Below, one piece after another: positions 9,347-18,979 of a DNA stretch of 64,000 nucleotides. This DNA comes from an uncultured Acidobacteriaceae bacterium. GTDB lineage: Bacteria; Acidobacteriota; Terriglobia; Terriglobales; Acidobacteriaceae. Where the stretch lies: assembly GCA_903842065.1 (NCBI GenBank), contig CAIMKZ010000077.1, positions 100,872-164,871 on the forward strand, written 5' to 3'. The position numbers were made by a program, and so were the translations under genes. Every line of letters begins with the position of its first letter. Position 1 is the first letter of the stretch. The notes beneath the pieces are model-generated. The model ran no database searches. It was not told the origin of the DNA and saw only the letters and a program-made list of their open reading frames with translations.

Positions 9347-11184
9347 ATGGATTTTTGCGTCTCCTCGCCTGGTTGCGGCGGCGCATCGGAATGATGCAGA
9401 ATTTCGATCGCGCGGTGGTACAGGCGATTGCGGAGTTCGAAGCGGTCTGCTGCGGAAGTGACGTAGCGAAGTTGGAGATCGATTCCGTCACCGGAGGGAC
9501 GAAGGTTCACGACCGGCGCAGCGCTGTAGCGTTCGGGATTGTCGCTGCGCGCCGATTGCTGCCACTCTTCCTCGGCGCAGCGGACACCTTCAAGGGTTTC
9601 GTCCGTGGCCAGGGTTTCGATCTGTCGCGCCAGGGCGTGGATGTCGACCGCGGCCGGAACGCTCAGCACAATCTCGTCCCACATCCACTGTCCGGCGCTG
9701 GAGAAGTTGAAGAACTGCCCGCGGATCGCATACCCGTTCATGAGCGTGATGCGGCGTCCGGTGAAGTGGCCCGGATTGGCAAGATGGCCGGTTTCGAGCA
9801 GAGTCGTTGTCATCAGTGTGAATTCGACAACTTTGCCGCTGACGCTGTTGATCTCAACCCAGTCGCCGACATGGATGCCGTTTTTGCCCATCAGCGCGAA
9901 CCAGCCGAGGAAAGCAAGAATGTAGTCCTGCAACGCAATGGTGAGAGCCGCGGTTGCCAGGCCAAGAATGGTAGGAGTCTGGGACGGCACGCCGAAGATG
10001 ACCAGCAGAATCACCACGAAACCCACTGCCTGAACGCCCACATCGAGGACGCTGCGCAACGTGTTCATCTGCCAGCGATTGAACGAAGGCCGGGCCATCA
10101 GGCGCCTCACGAACAAGTCTGAGAGCAGCATGGCGGCCAGGATGAGAAGAATAACAAGCAGCGAGCTGAGGATGAGATGGAGTGCGATGCGATGCTGCCG
10201 CTTCAACTGCGCAGACCAGTTGGCGTAAACACTCGCGAGTTGCTGCTCGGTCTGAATGCGGTCGTCGTCGATGCTCAAGATCTCGCGCTCGGTGCTGCGA
10301 TCTGTCAGGTTGGCGAGTTGGGTGGATTGGCCGGGAGCCGCGGCGGCGTTGGCCTTGGCCTGTAGTGCGTTGCGCTGCGCGGTGATGGCATTCGCATCGT
10401 CCAGCCCCTGCGAGCGCGCCTGCTCGATCAGATCTTCGCGCTGGATCTGGTTGAGCCATGCCTGAATTCGCGAGGCAAGAGTACGATTCTGGGCGACCGA
10501 GATCACGGCGATCTGCCCGCTTGAGACCTGAGTGTCGTAGGCGAGCATCGATTGCTCATGCGCGGCGAGCTCGTCATGAATGCGAAGACTATCGTTGCCG
10601 GATGCGCGGTCCAGATTGCGCTGGGCATCGGCAAGCTCGTCGGTATCGAGGCCGAGCTGCGCCTTGGCCACCTGGAGCTCGTCGCTCTCGTCAGAATCCA
10701 CGCCGGCCTTGGAGGGAGGGTTCATGGCGCTCAGTTTGTCCACCAGAGCCTGGTCCCTGCGGCGGAGTTGCTCCAGCGTGACGATCTTCTGTTGGAGCGC
10801 ATGCGCATCGCCGGCAAGGGTGCGGTTTCGGGCATCGAGGCCTGCCTGGCGCAGTGCGGCGGCAAAGGCCTGATCGACCAGATGATCGGCCAGATGCTCG
10901 GCCTCGCGGGCAATCTCGTACTCTTCCGTGCTCTTGGCGAGCGGCACCAGATCCAGCACGGTTTTCCAGGGGCTTAGATCGACGAGCTGCGATTCGGCGT
11001 GGGAACCCGACACGTTGCTGTTGAAAGAGGAGTGACGACCCAATGTGGCGCGCGTGGTCCAAAACAGGACGAAGCACAGCACCAGCAGCGCGAGCAGCAC
11101 AACGAGCGTTACTAGCCTGGCAGAGCCGAGTAAGCGGGCGGCAGGGGGAGTGTGGGGCGGAGGAGCGGCTGGTGAATCGGCCAT
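9343..11184 (-). CDS. Mechanosensitive ion channel (MscS) family protein with long N-terminal region
   Basis: ILGLATAALTIALQDYILAFLGWFALMGKNGIHVGDWVEINSVSGKVVEFTLMTT is MscS-like. Confidence 0.88.
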   Translation of the reverse strand: MADSPAAPPPHTPPAARLLGSARLVTLVVLLALLVLCFVLFWTTRATLGRHSSFNSNVSGSHAESQLVDLSPWKTVLDLVPLAKSTEEYEIAREAEHLADHLVDQAFAAALRQAGLDARNRTLAGDAHALQQKIVTLEQLRRRDQALVDKLSAMNPPSKAGVDSDESDELQVAKAQLGLDTDELADAQRNLDRASGNDSLRIHDELAAHEQSMLAYDTQVSSGQIAVISVAQNRTLASRIQAWLNQIQREDLIEQARSQGLDDANAITAQRNALQAKANAAAAPGQSTQLANLTDRSTEREILSIDDDRIQTEQQLASVYANWSAQLKRQHRIALHLILSSLLVILLILAAMLLSDLFVRRLMARPSFNRWQMNTLRSVLDVGVQAVGFVVILLVIFGVPSQTPTILGLATAALTIALQDYILAFLGWFALMGKNGIHVGDWVEINSVSGKVVEFTLMTTTLLETGHLANPGHFTGRRITLMNGYAIRGQFFNFSSAGQWMWDEIVLSVPAAVDIHALARQIETLATDETLEGVRCAEEEWQQSARSDNPERYSAAPVVNLRPSGDGIDLQLRYVTSAADRFELRNRLYHRAIEILHHSDAPPQPGEETQKSI

Positions 11185-11569
11185 GGTCTATTGTTACAGG
11201 TTGGAAGAGAACTTGCCGAACTGGCGGACGGGCGCAGAGAATGATGCTGTGCGGATCGAAACGAGATGGACGGCGGTTGCGATACTGACACTCTGCGTTG
11301 GGCTCATGGGCCATGCGCAGTATCAGGATCGCGATCGCTCCGGCGTGCCGCCCACTTCGGCCAAAGCCCCTGCCCCCGAGGCGCGCATCGACATCAACCA
11401 CTCGAGCGTTGAGGAGCTGATGAAAGTTTCGGGGCTAACGCGGCCTTGGGCAGAGCGGATTGTGCGCTACCGGCCCTACCGCAGCAAGCAGGAACTGCTC
11501 GACAAGGGCATTGTGACGCCGGAGGTCTATGAGCGGATCAAGGATTTTGTGATTGCGCGGCGGAAGTAG
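11183..11569 (+). CDS. Secreted/anchored helix-hairpin-helix (ComEA-like) protein
   Basis: INHSSVEELMKVSGLTRPWAERIVRYRPYRSKQELLDKGIVTPEVYERIKDFV; start uncertain. Confidence 0.7.
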   Translation: MVYCYRLEENLPNWRTGAENDAVRIETRWTAVAILTLCVGLMGHAQYQDRDRSGVPPTSAKAPAPEARIDINHSSVEELMKVSGLTRPWAERIVRYRPYRSKQELLDKGIVTPEVYERIKDFVIARRK

Positions 11570-11619
11570 AGTACCGTGTTCTGTGGTTGATTCAGAGTCG
11601 GTTTTTCCCAAGCACAAAT

Positions 11620-11652
11620 AAAAAAGGCACGGCTGAGAGCCGTGCCTTTTTT
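11620..11652. terminator. Bidirectional intrinsic terminator
   Basis: AAAAAAGGCACGGCTGAGAGCCGTGCCTTTTTT between convergent genes. Confidence 0.92.
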
Positions 11653-11666
11653 AGGATGGAACCAAT

Positions 11667-14600
11667 CTATGCTTCGGTGTGAGTTTCTTCCGGGTCCGCG
11701 CCGATGTTGGCTACGCCGCGCTTGAGCACTTTGCTGACAATCACGTAGAGCACGGGGATGAAGATCAGGTTCAGGATGGTTGAGAGCAACATGCCGCCGA
11801 CGATGGTGGTACCGACGGAGCGCCTTCCCAACGAGCCGGAGCCGGTGGCGAAGACCAGTGGGAGCACGCCGAGGATGAAGGCGAACGAAGTCATCAGGAT
11901 CGGACGCAGTCGCAGCTCGGCGGCTTCGATGGCTGCATCGGCGATGGAGCGGCCCTTGCGGCGGAGCTGCTCGGCGAATTCGACGATCAGAATGGCGTTT
12001 TTGGCCGAGAGGCCGATGAGCATGACCAGGCCGATCTGGCAGTAGACGTCGTTTGCAAAGCCGCGGAACATGACGAGGCCGAGCGCGCCCAGCACCGCCA
12101 TGGGAACGGCGAGCAGGATGATGAAGGGCAGCGCGAAGCTCTCGTACTGTGCCGAGAGGGTGAGATAGACGACCAGCAGTCCGAGGCCGAAGATGATGAG
12201 GGCCTTGCCGGCGGACTCGATTTCGTCGAGGGTGATGCCGGTCCACTGGCTGGTCATGCCGGGGAGCATCTGCTGTTTGGCCAGCTCTTCCATGGCGGCG
12301 AGTCCCTGTCCGGAGCTGTAACCCTTGGCCGGCGAGCCGTCTATCTCGACCGAGCGGAAGAGGTTGTAGTGGTTGATGACCGGCGCGCTGGCGCTCTCTT
12401 TTACCACGATCAGGTTGTCGAGAGGGACCATCTTTCCGGTATCGGAGCGCACGTAGAAGTTGTGCAGGTCGTCGGCGGTCATGCGATAGGCCTGGTCGGC
12501 CTGCACGTAGACGCGGTAGGTGCGGTTGTTGTAGTTGAAGTCGTTGACGTACTGCGAACCCATGAAGACGCCGAGGGTGCTGGCGATCTGGGTGATGGAG
12601 ACGCCCATCGACTTGGCCTTTTCACGATCGATGACAACCAGTTCCTGTGGGTTGTTGGCCGAAAAGGTGGTCATGAGGCCGGTGAGACTCTTGCTGCCTC
12701 GGCTGGCGTTGACGATGCGGTGGGCCACGTTGTCGAGATCGGTGAGCGTGTTTGCGCCCTGGTCCTGGAGGACGAACTGGAAGCCGCCGTAGGTGCCCAC
12801 GCCCTGCACGGCAGGAGGCTGGAAGGCTGCAACGAGGCCGCCGCCTGGCATGAACATGAGGCGCTGGAGTTTGGGCGAGATATCGGCGAGGACATCGGGG
12901 GTTCCATGGCCCTTGGCTTCGGACCGTTCGTGGGGGCGCAGGCCGATGAACATCATGCCGGAGTTCGCGGCGGCTCCGTTGAAGTTGAATCCGGTGACGG
13001 AGAACAGGCCGCCCACGTCGGGGTTCTTGGCGATGATGGCGGCGGCCTTTTCACCGAGGGCGGTTGTGTAGGAGAGCGACGATCCCGGCGGGGCCTGGAC
13101 GAGGACCATGAAGTAGCCCTGGTCCTCCTGGGGAAGGAAGCCGGTGGGCACGGTGCGGTATATCCAGACAGTGGCTCCGAGGCCGACAAAGAAGAGCAGC
13201 AGCAGCGCGTAGCGAATCTTGAGCGCGACGTGGATGACGCTGGCGTAGGTGCTTGCCATCCACTCGATGAAGCGGTCCGCGCCGTGGATGAATGCGGCGA
13301 AGATGCGCGAGACGAATCCGATGTGGAGCCAGTCGAGCTGGCGGGGCCGCTGTTCTTCGCCGCGCAGGAACATGGCGGAGAGGGCCGGCGAGAGGGTGAG
13401 TGCGTTGAAGGCCGAGATGGCGATGGAGAACGCGATGGTGAGCGAGAACTGGCGGTAGAGGATGCCGGTGGTGCCGGGGAAGAAGGAGACCGGCACGAAG
13501 ACGGCGATGAGCACGAGCGAGGTGGCGATGACGGCGCTGGTGACCTCGCCCATGGCGCGCGAGGTGGCCAGGTGCGGGTCGGAGTGCTCCATGTGGATGT
13601 GGCGCTGCACGTTCTCAATGACGACGATGGCGTCGTCGACCACCAGGCCGGTGGCCAGGGTGATGCCGAAGAGGGTGAGCGAGTTGATCGAGAAACCGAA
13701 CAACTTGATGAACATGAAGGTGCCGATGAGCGAGACCGGGATGGTGACGGCGGGGATGATGGTGGCTCGCCAGTCGAGTAGGAAAAGGAAGATGACGGTG
13801 ATGACGATGACGATGGCTTCAGCCAGCGTGATGAGCACTTCCTGAATGGACTGCCGGACGGCTGTTGTGGAGTCGAAGGCGATGGCGTACTCGAGGCCGG
13901 GCGGGAAGTTCTTGGAAAGCTGTTTGAGGGCGGCGAGCGCGTTGGTTTCGACCTCGAGGGCGTTGGCGTTGGACAACTGCTGCACGCCGATGCCGGAGGC
14001 CTCATTGCCGAGAAACTCGAGTTTCATGCCGTAGGTTTCCGCGCCCACTTCGGCGCGGCCCACGTCGCTCAGTTGCACCAGGCCGCCGGGCGAACTCTTG
14101 ATGATGAGCCGGTTGAACTCCTCGGGGCTGGTGAGGCGTCCGCCAACGCGCACGGGGATCTGAAAGGCCTGCTTGGGATCGGCGGGAGGCTGGCCGAGCT
14201 GGCCAGCCGGGATCTCAATGTTCTGCTCCTGGAGCGCGCTGACCACGTCGGAGGCGGTGAGGCTGCGGGCCGCCAGCTTAACGGGATCGAGCCAGATGCG
14301 CATGGCGTACTTGCGCTCGCCGAAGATCATTACGTCTGCCACGCCGGGAACGCGCTTGAGGGCGTCCTTGACGTAGACGTCGAGGTAGTTGGAGATGTAC
14401 TCGGAGGAGTAGCGGTTGTCGCGGGTGAAGAAACCCGCACCGAAGATGAAGCTGCCACTGGTCTTGTTGACGCTGATGCCGTTCGAGTTGACGGCACCGG
14501 GCAGGCGGCCCTGCACCTGGGCCACGCGGTTCTGCACGTCGATGGCGGCCACATTGAGGTCGTATCCAGAGGTGAAGGTGGCGGTCACGGAGCTGGTGCC

Positions 14601-14858
14601 GGCGTTGGTGCTGGTGGAGGTGATGTAGCGCAGACCCTCGACGCCATTGATGGCGCCCTCGAGGGGAATGGTGACGGCCTTCTCGACGGTCTCAGCGTCC
14701 GCGCCGATGTAGGCGGTGCTGACGCTCACTACGGGCGGTGCCAGCGTGGGATACATGGCGATGGGCAGGTTCGGAATACAGACCGCGCCGGCGAGAATGA
14801 TGAGCAGCGCGCAGACGGTGGCGAAGACAGGCCTGCGAATAAAGAAATCGACGAACAC
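11667..14858 (-). CDS. RND (HAE1/AcrB-type) efflux transporter permease
   Basis: 1063 aa, MFVDFFIRRPVFATVCALLIILAGAVCIPNLPIAMYPTLAPPVVSVSTAYIGADAETVEKAVTIPLE. Confidence 0.96.
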   Translation of the reverse strand: MFVDFFIRRPVFATVCALLIILAGAVCIPNLPIAMYPTLAPPVVSVSTAYIGADAETVEKAVTIPLEGAINGVEGLRYITSTSTNAGTSSVTATFTSGYDLNVAAIDVQNRVAQVQGRLPGAVNSNGISVNKTSGSFIFGAGFFTRDNRYSSEYISNYLDVYVKDALKRVPGVADVMIFGERKYAMRIWLDPVKLAARSLTASDVVSALQEQNIEIPAGQLGQPPADPKQAFQIPVRVGGRLTSPEEFNRLIIKSSPGGLVQLSDVGRAEVGAETYGMKLEFLGNEASGIGVQQLSNANALEVETNALAALKQLSKNFPPGLEYAIAFDSTTAVRQSIQEVLITLAEAIVIVITVIFLFLLDWRATIIPAVTIPVSLIGTFMFIKLFGFSINSLTLFGITLATGLVVDDAIVVIENVQRHIHMEHSDPHLATSRAMGEVTSAVIATSLVLIAVFVPVSFFPGTTGILYRQFSLTIAFSIAISAFNALTLSPALSAMFLRGEEQRPRQLDWLHIGFVSRIFAAFIHGADRFIEWMASTYASVIHVALKIRYALLLLFFVGLGATVWIYRTVPTGFLPQEDQGYFMVLVQAPPGSSLSYTTALGEKAAAIIAKNPDVGGLFSVTGFNFNGAAANSGMMFIGLRPHERSEAKGHGTPDVLADISPKLQRLMFMPGGGLVAAFQPPAVQGVGTYGGFQFVLQDQGANTLTDLDNVAHRIVNASRGSKSLTGLMTTFSANNPQELVVIDREKAKSMGVSITQIASTLGVFMGSQYVNDFNYNNRTYRVYVQADQAYRMTADDLHNFYVRSDTGKMVPLDNLIVVKESASAPVINHYNLFRSVEIDGSPAKGYSSGQGLAAMEELAKQQMLPGMTSQWTGITLDEIESAGKALIIFGLGLLVVYLTLSAQYESFALPFIILLAVPMAVLGALGLVMFRGFANDVYCQIGLVMLIGLSAKNAILIVEFAEQLRRKGRSIADAAIEAAELRLRPILMTSFAFILGVLPLVFATGSGSLGRRSVGTTIVGGMLLSTILNLIFIPVLYVIVSKVLKRGVANIGADPEETHTEA

Positions 14859-14925
14859 GGCAAACTCCCTTGTTCCTTGTGGCGCGGGGCGCGCGGCCGA
14901 TGGGCCGTGCAGGGCTATCGAGCTG

Positions 14926-16023
14926 CTAGCCGCCCATCGGAATCACTGGCATGTTGTTTACCAGGAACTGCGTGGCGGAGACGATGACTTTGTCTCCGGC
15001 GTTGAGTCCCGAGCGAATCGAGTACATGTTGCCCACCGTATCGCCCAGGGTCACTGGAACCTGCTGGGCGAGGGTCATGGGGCCCTGCTTGCGGGCGACG
15101 AAGACAAAGGCCTGGCCGCCCTGGCGGATAACCGCAAGCACGGGAACCACAGGCATGGGCTTGATGGCCCACACAACCTTCGCCTTGACCAACTGGGCGT
15201 TGCGCAGCACATCGGGCGCGGAGCGCACGGGAGCCTTGACCAGCACGCCCTGGAGCGAGCTGTCGACCTGCGGAGAGATGAAGTAGATTTTGGACTGCTC
15301 GATCAGCTTGCCTTCGTTGTCGGCAAGGTCGATGCCCAGACCCATGCGGATATCGGCGGAACGCTCGGCGGGGATGTAGATGTATGCTTCGAGGTCGCTG
15401 CCGCTGTCGAGCGTGGTGAGCGCCGTGGATTGAGTGACGTAGTCGCCCTGATGCACCGGAATGTCGCCGATGACGCCGTCCGAGGACGCGCGTACTGTGT
15501 AGTAGTCGAGCAACTGCTGCGACGCCTTGAGCGTATCGCCGGAGGCCTCGTAGTCGGCCTTGGAGTTCTGGTAGGCCTGCTCCTCCTGCTGCATGACGTC
15601 GCGGCTGGTGATGCCGGCGGCGAACAGCTTCTTCTGGCGGTCGAACTGGAGGGAGTGATAGTCGAAGAGGGCCTTCTTCTGGCGCTCGGTCGCGGTCTGC
15701 GACGCCACGGTGGCCTGCTGCTGGCGGCGGTCGATCTCCATCAGCGGCTGGCCGGCCTTCACGCGGTCACCGGAGTGGATCAGAATGGCGGTCAGCGTTC
15801 CGCTCACCTGCGGCTGAATCGTGGACGAGCGCCGGGACTTAATGGTCGCGACGTACTCGCTTGTGTCGGGGACCGGAGCCGTGGCCACAGCCGCCGTCTG
15901 CACAGGCATGCCCTGCATTCCGCCGCCTTGCGCCGGGGGCGCCGCCTTCTTCTGGCAGCCCAGGGCGGCAAAGCCCGCGATCAACACTCCAATTGTGAAT
16001 AAACGCCGAATATCGCTATACAT
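14926..16023 (-). CDS. Efflux RND transporter periplasmic adaptor subunit (lipoprotein)
   Basis: GCQKKAAPP lipobox region, VQTAAVATAPVPDTSEYVATIKSRRSSTIQPQVSGTLTAILIHSGDRVKAGQPLMEID. Confidence 0.93.
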   Translation of the reverse strand: MYSDIRRLFTIGVLIAGFAALGCQKKAAPPAQGGGMQGMPVQTAAVATAPVPDTSEYVATIKSRRSSTIQPQVSGTLTAILIHSGDRVKAGQPLMEIDRRQQQATVASQTATERQKKALFDYHSLQFDRQKKLFAAGITSRDVMQQEEQAYQNSKADYEASGDTLKASQQLLDYYTVRASSDGVIGDIPVHQGDYVTQSTALTTLDSGSDLEAYIYIPAERSADIRMGLGIDLADNEGKLIEQSKIYFISPQVDSSLQGVLVKAPVRSAPDVLRNAQLVKAKVVWAIKPMPVVPVLAVIRQGGQAFVFVARKQGPMTLAQQVPVTLGDTVGNMYSIRSGLNAGDKVIVSATQFLVNNMPVIPMGG

Positions 16024-16837
16024 TGCAGCATCTTCCTTCGTGAGGTGAGCCCCGGCCAGAATCGCCAGCCGCGGGCCTGAAGAGAAATTTGTAGAAATGG
16101 CGTGCCCGGCGCTAGTGCCGGGGAATGAAAAACCGCGTTGCCGGGCAGATCGAGCCTGGACGCGCCGCCGTGTCCAACCAAATGCCAGACCCCAGTCTAA
16201 ACCAATCCGCAAGAAAACTTTGTAACAGCAGACAGTGGATGGGGCTATGCGTGGATGGGTTACTTTGTGTGCGAGCACGGTGGCGCCTGGCATTGTGTCG
16301 GGTGTATCTGATTCCGGTTGCACGTGCTTGCTGTCTCTATCGTTTGACCGCGATTTGCTTCAAAAAGTAATGAGATCGAGCAGCGAAATCTGGCGAAAAA
16401 GCCCGGTTTGCTCTTTTTTCTCTGGCTTCGAACCCCCTTGTCAAGGTTTCCGCACCACAACTGCCATCGCAAGTAATTGATTTAGCAGGTCCTACGCGCG
16501 ACTTGCGCGCTTGCCGGTTATTTCCTAAAAACCGCTACGCTGAAAATTAGCCGGATCAGGGGACTCCATTGCGCTTGCTCTCCGATTGGGGTCATGGTGG
16601 CGGAGCCGCTGTCGCGAGATCTCCACTGGTCCGGCTCTATCGCTCTCCGCCGGAACGCCGGACCGCCTCGGGCGGCAGCCTCCGGGCTTGAGAGCCCCGG
16701 TTCAAAAAAACAACCGGATCCCCGGCTCGCTCACATTTGCATGGGGTTTGCCGGGCATTACTGGCCGCAAGGCCGGCTCATCGCGGGCCGGACTTGCGGC
16801 CATAACTTATTGCACACAATTCAAGGAGCCAATAGCT

Positions 16838-17704
16838 ATGAATCCGTTTTCGAACATCTGGCAGCACCCGCGCACGTCGGCGGCAGGAGTACTCATCTCC
16901 GTCACCGCCCTAACCGGAGTACTTGCTCAGCAAGGCGTCTCACTCGGGCATGTGGGCAGCGGCACGGTCGTTTCGCTGGCCAGCGCGCTCGCAACCGCGC
17001 TTCTCGGCCTGATGGCTCGCGATCCCGGTCAGCCGGAATTGGCGCAGCCTGCGGCATGTACCGGAAGCTGCTCGTCCGCTTCCTCATCCACGGCCAAACT
17101 CAGCGCATGGCTGCTCATCGCGCTGCTGGTGCCGATGCCCTGGCTTCAGGGCTGCTCCGGAACGCGCGTCGCGCAGGACATCGTCAACTGGGCCCCGACG
17201 CTCCAGAGCGCCGTGGCTACCGTCGATTCAACGGCCTCGCTTCTCGATCCGGCCAACGCTCCGGCATTTGCTGCGGCTACGGCCAGCTTCGACGCAGCCT
17301 CCAACCTGCTTGTAGCGCAGGCAAAGGCTTATTTGGCCGATCCGTCGGCTGGTACGCTCGCCAAGCTTCAGGCTCAGGTCGTCGCCTTCCAGCAGCAGGT
17401 CAACGGGTCGCTGCTCTCGGTGGTGCACATCAGCAATCCCGACAGCCAGCAGCGCGCCATCACCGCCATCCAGGCCGTCGCCACCATCGTGAACACGATG
17501 TTGTCGCTGGTCCAGTCGATCTCTTCGAATACCGCCGTGGCGCAGATGGCCTCGGCTTCCACCATCAAGCTGGCCAGCGTCGATTCGTATCTCGATAAAG
17601 CGGAATCGGCAAGAATCGTCGCCGCTCACTACAACGAGCCGCTCGAAGTGGCCGTCCAGCAGGTCGACACTGGTGAGGAGATGGCCGTTCGCGCCGGCTT
17701 CTAG
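16838..17704 (+). CDS. Hypothetical protein: hydrophobic holin-like N-terminus plus lipoprotein-like LLVPMPWLQGCSG segment
   Basis: ATG at 16838 preceded by AAGGAG; alanine-rich helical C-terminal half. Confidence 0.65.
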   Translation: MNPFSNIWQHPRTSAAGVLISVTALTGVLAQQGVSLGHVGSGTVVSLASALATALLGLMARDPGQPELAQPAACTGSCSSASSSTAKLSAWLLIALLVPMPWLQGCSGTRVAQDIVNWAPTLQSAVATVDSTASLLDPANAPAFAAATASFDAASNLLVAQAKAYLADPSAGTLAKLQAQVVAFQQQVNGSLLSVVHISNPDSQQRAITAIQAVATIVNTMLSLVQSISSNTAVAQMASASTIKLASVDSYLDKAESARIVAAHYNEPLEVAVQQVDTGEEMAVRAGF

Positions 17705-17823
17705 AGGTTCAGGCGGGAGTAAGTTCTTTGTTTTCTTGATCGGAGATCGCAAGTTCTTGAAAACAAGATGCTTGGTCTCGATATCGACCACGTAAACCGT
17801 TGAAAACATTGGATCGATGATTC

Positions 17824-17872
17824 ACATATACCCCCCTCCCCCCCCCCCCCGGGGGGGGAGTACAGTATATGC
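17824..17872. repeat. Imperfect inverted repeat with long C/G homopolymer core
   Basis: CATATAC...CT-C13-G8-AG...GTATATG read directly. Confidence 0.8.
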
Positions 17873-17874
17873 CT

Positions 17875-17914
17875 GCTCCCTTGGAGGTACCCTCATGAGG
17901 TCCTCCGAGGAAGC
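17875..17914. repeat. Extended imperfect hairpin
   Basis: GCTCCCTTGGAGGTACCCTCAT / ATGAGGTCCTCCGAGGAAGC arms around a CCTCATGAGG palindrome. Confidence 0.7.
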
Positions 17915-18200
17915 AACAGGTAAGATGAATCATGGAGATCACATCCATTCCGATTCGGGACCTGCTCCCTATGGTCGACCTACTGCGGTAGATGTGTGCG
18001 CGATTTGCTTGCCAGATTAACCGGGTATGCGTTAAAAAGGTTGTTCGGAACTCGTTTCAGGTTGAAACTCGTAATCTTCTCATGCATCTATATTTCTGGT
18101 CGATGAACTGACAAATGGGACGATGAGAGTCCGAATAGTTCCGAGATGCAAGACATTTTGAAGTCTGATGGTGCACAACAAGAACACGGAGAAGGAGGAT

Positions 18201-18554
18201 ATGACAAACACCGGCCATGCAAATAGTGTCGATTACCTGACTGCTCATGAGGTTCAGCCGGGTTGTTTCCTCGCTCGGATTCACGTGTTCGAGGAACAAT
18301 ATCGAACTGAATATCCTGGAGGCTGGAGAGAGTTTCAGGTAGCGTACTCGCTCGACCTAGCAGATCAGGAAAACTTGGATTTTGACGAATGGGCATTTCT
18401 GTGCGAGCATTTCGCTCAGGAGTTGACTCAGCCTAGTCCGCCAGGTGTCTTTACTGACGTTCAAGAAAAGCCCGAGTTCAACTCGGGCTTTTCTTTTGGA
18501 GGTATGGTCCGTTGTTCGACCCGGCAGATTACTTCCAAAGCGTGGAGCGCGTGA
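18201..18554 (+). CDS. Hypothetical protein (cassette ORF1)
   Basis: ATG preceded by AAGGAGGAT Shine-Dalgarno; frame overlaps ORF2 by 43 nt; no recognised family. Confidence 0.55.
   Translation: MTNTGHANSVDYLTAHEVQPGCFLARIHVFEEQYRTEYPGGWREFQVAYSLDLADQENLDFDEWAFLCEHFAQELTQPSPPGVFTDVQEKPEFNSGFSFGGMVRCSTRQITSKAWSA
18463..18495. terminator. Perfect 16-bp palindrome with T-rich tail, lying inside ORF1
   Basis: AAGAAAAGCCCGAGTT-C-AACTCGGGCTTTTCTT TTGG. Confidence 0.7.
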
Positions 18555-18979
18555 TCGACTCTTGCGAAAAGTGGGTCGAAATTGAACGGCCTGGTCACGA
18601 CTCCCCGAAGATTGTATTGGACAATTTCCGGCGGTGGAAAGAAATAGACTGGCGCTTTCAAGGGACGTTTCCTAACAAAACAAAAATTTTAGCCTTTGAG
18701 GGGCACTATCGAGGTCCGAAGGGCAAACACCTGCGAAATATCAATTACAAACTCTTTGATGGTCGCGGGAAACTCATCTTTCGGATTTGTACCCATGGAA
18801 ACTCAATTCCGTTTGCAGATTGCCCGCATCTCCACACAGGCCCCAAAGGGGATGAAAGAATTGAGGAGGGCGACCCACGGCTAGGGGCCAATTCATTGCG
18901 CAATTTCGATTTCCTGAAGTTTTGGTCTTGGGTGCATGAATATCTAAAAGATAACGGGAGGCTTCCATGGCGCCAATGA
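18512..18979 (+). CDS. TumE/DUF6516-like protein (tentative), cassette ORF2
   Basis: TTG start 9 nt after GGAGG; HLRNINYKLFDGRGKLIFRICTHGNSIPFADCPHLHTG resembles the Y-x-l-x-d-G-x-l-x-R ... H-x-H layout of TumE-like toxins; remote only. Confidence 0.5.
   Translation: MFDPADYFQSVERVIDSCEKWVEIERPGHDSPKIVLDNFRRWKEIDWRFQGTFPNKTKILAFEGHYRGPKGKHLRNINYKLFDGRGKLIFRICTHGNSIPFADCPHLHTGPKGDERIEEGDPRLGANSLRNFDFLKFWSWVHEYLKDNGRLPWRQ

Noticed and set aside
12369-13781. 470 aa plus-strand ORF opposite the RND permease
   Set aside because: Highly acidic low-complexity translation (GEEGDRHEDGDEHERGGDDG...), an antisense artefact.
17817-18020. Small ORFs across the C13G8 tract on both strands (67 and 79 aa)
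   Set aside because: Translations are dominated by homopolymer Pro/Gly and cross strong palindromes; unlikely coding.
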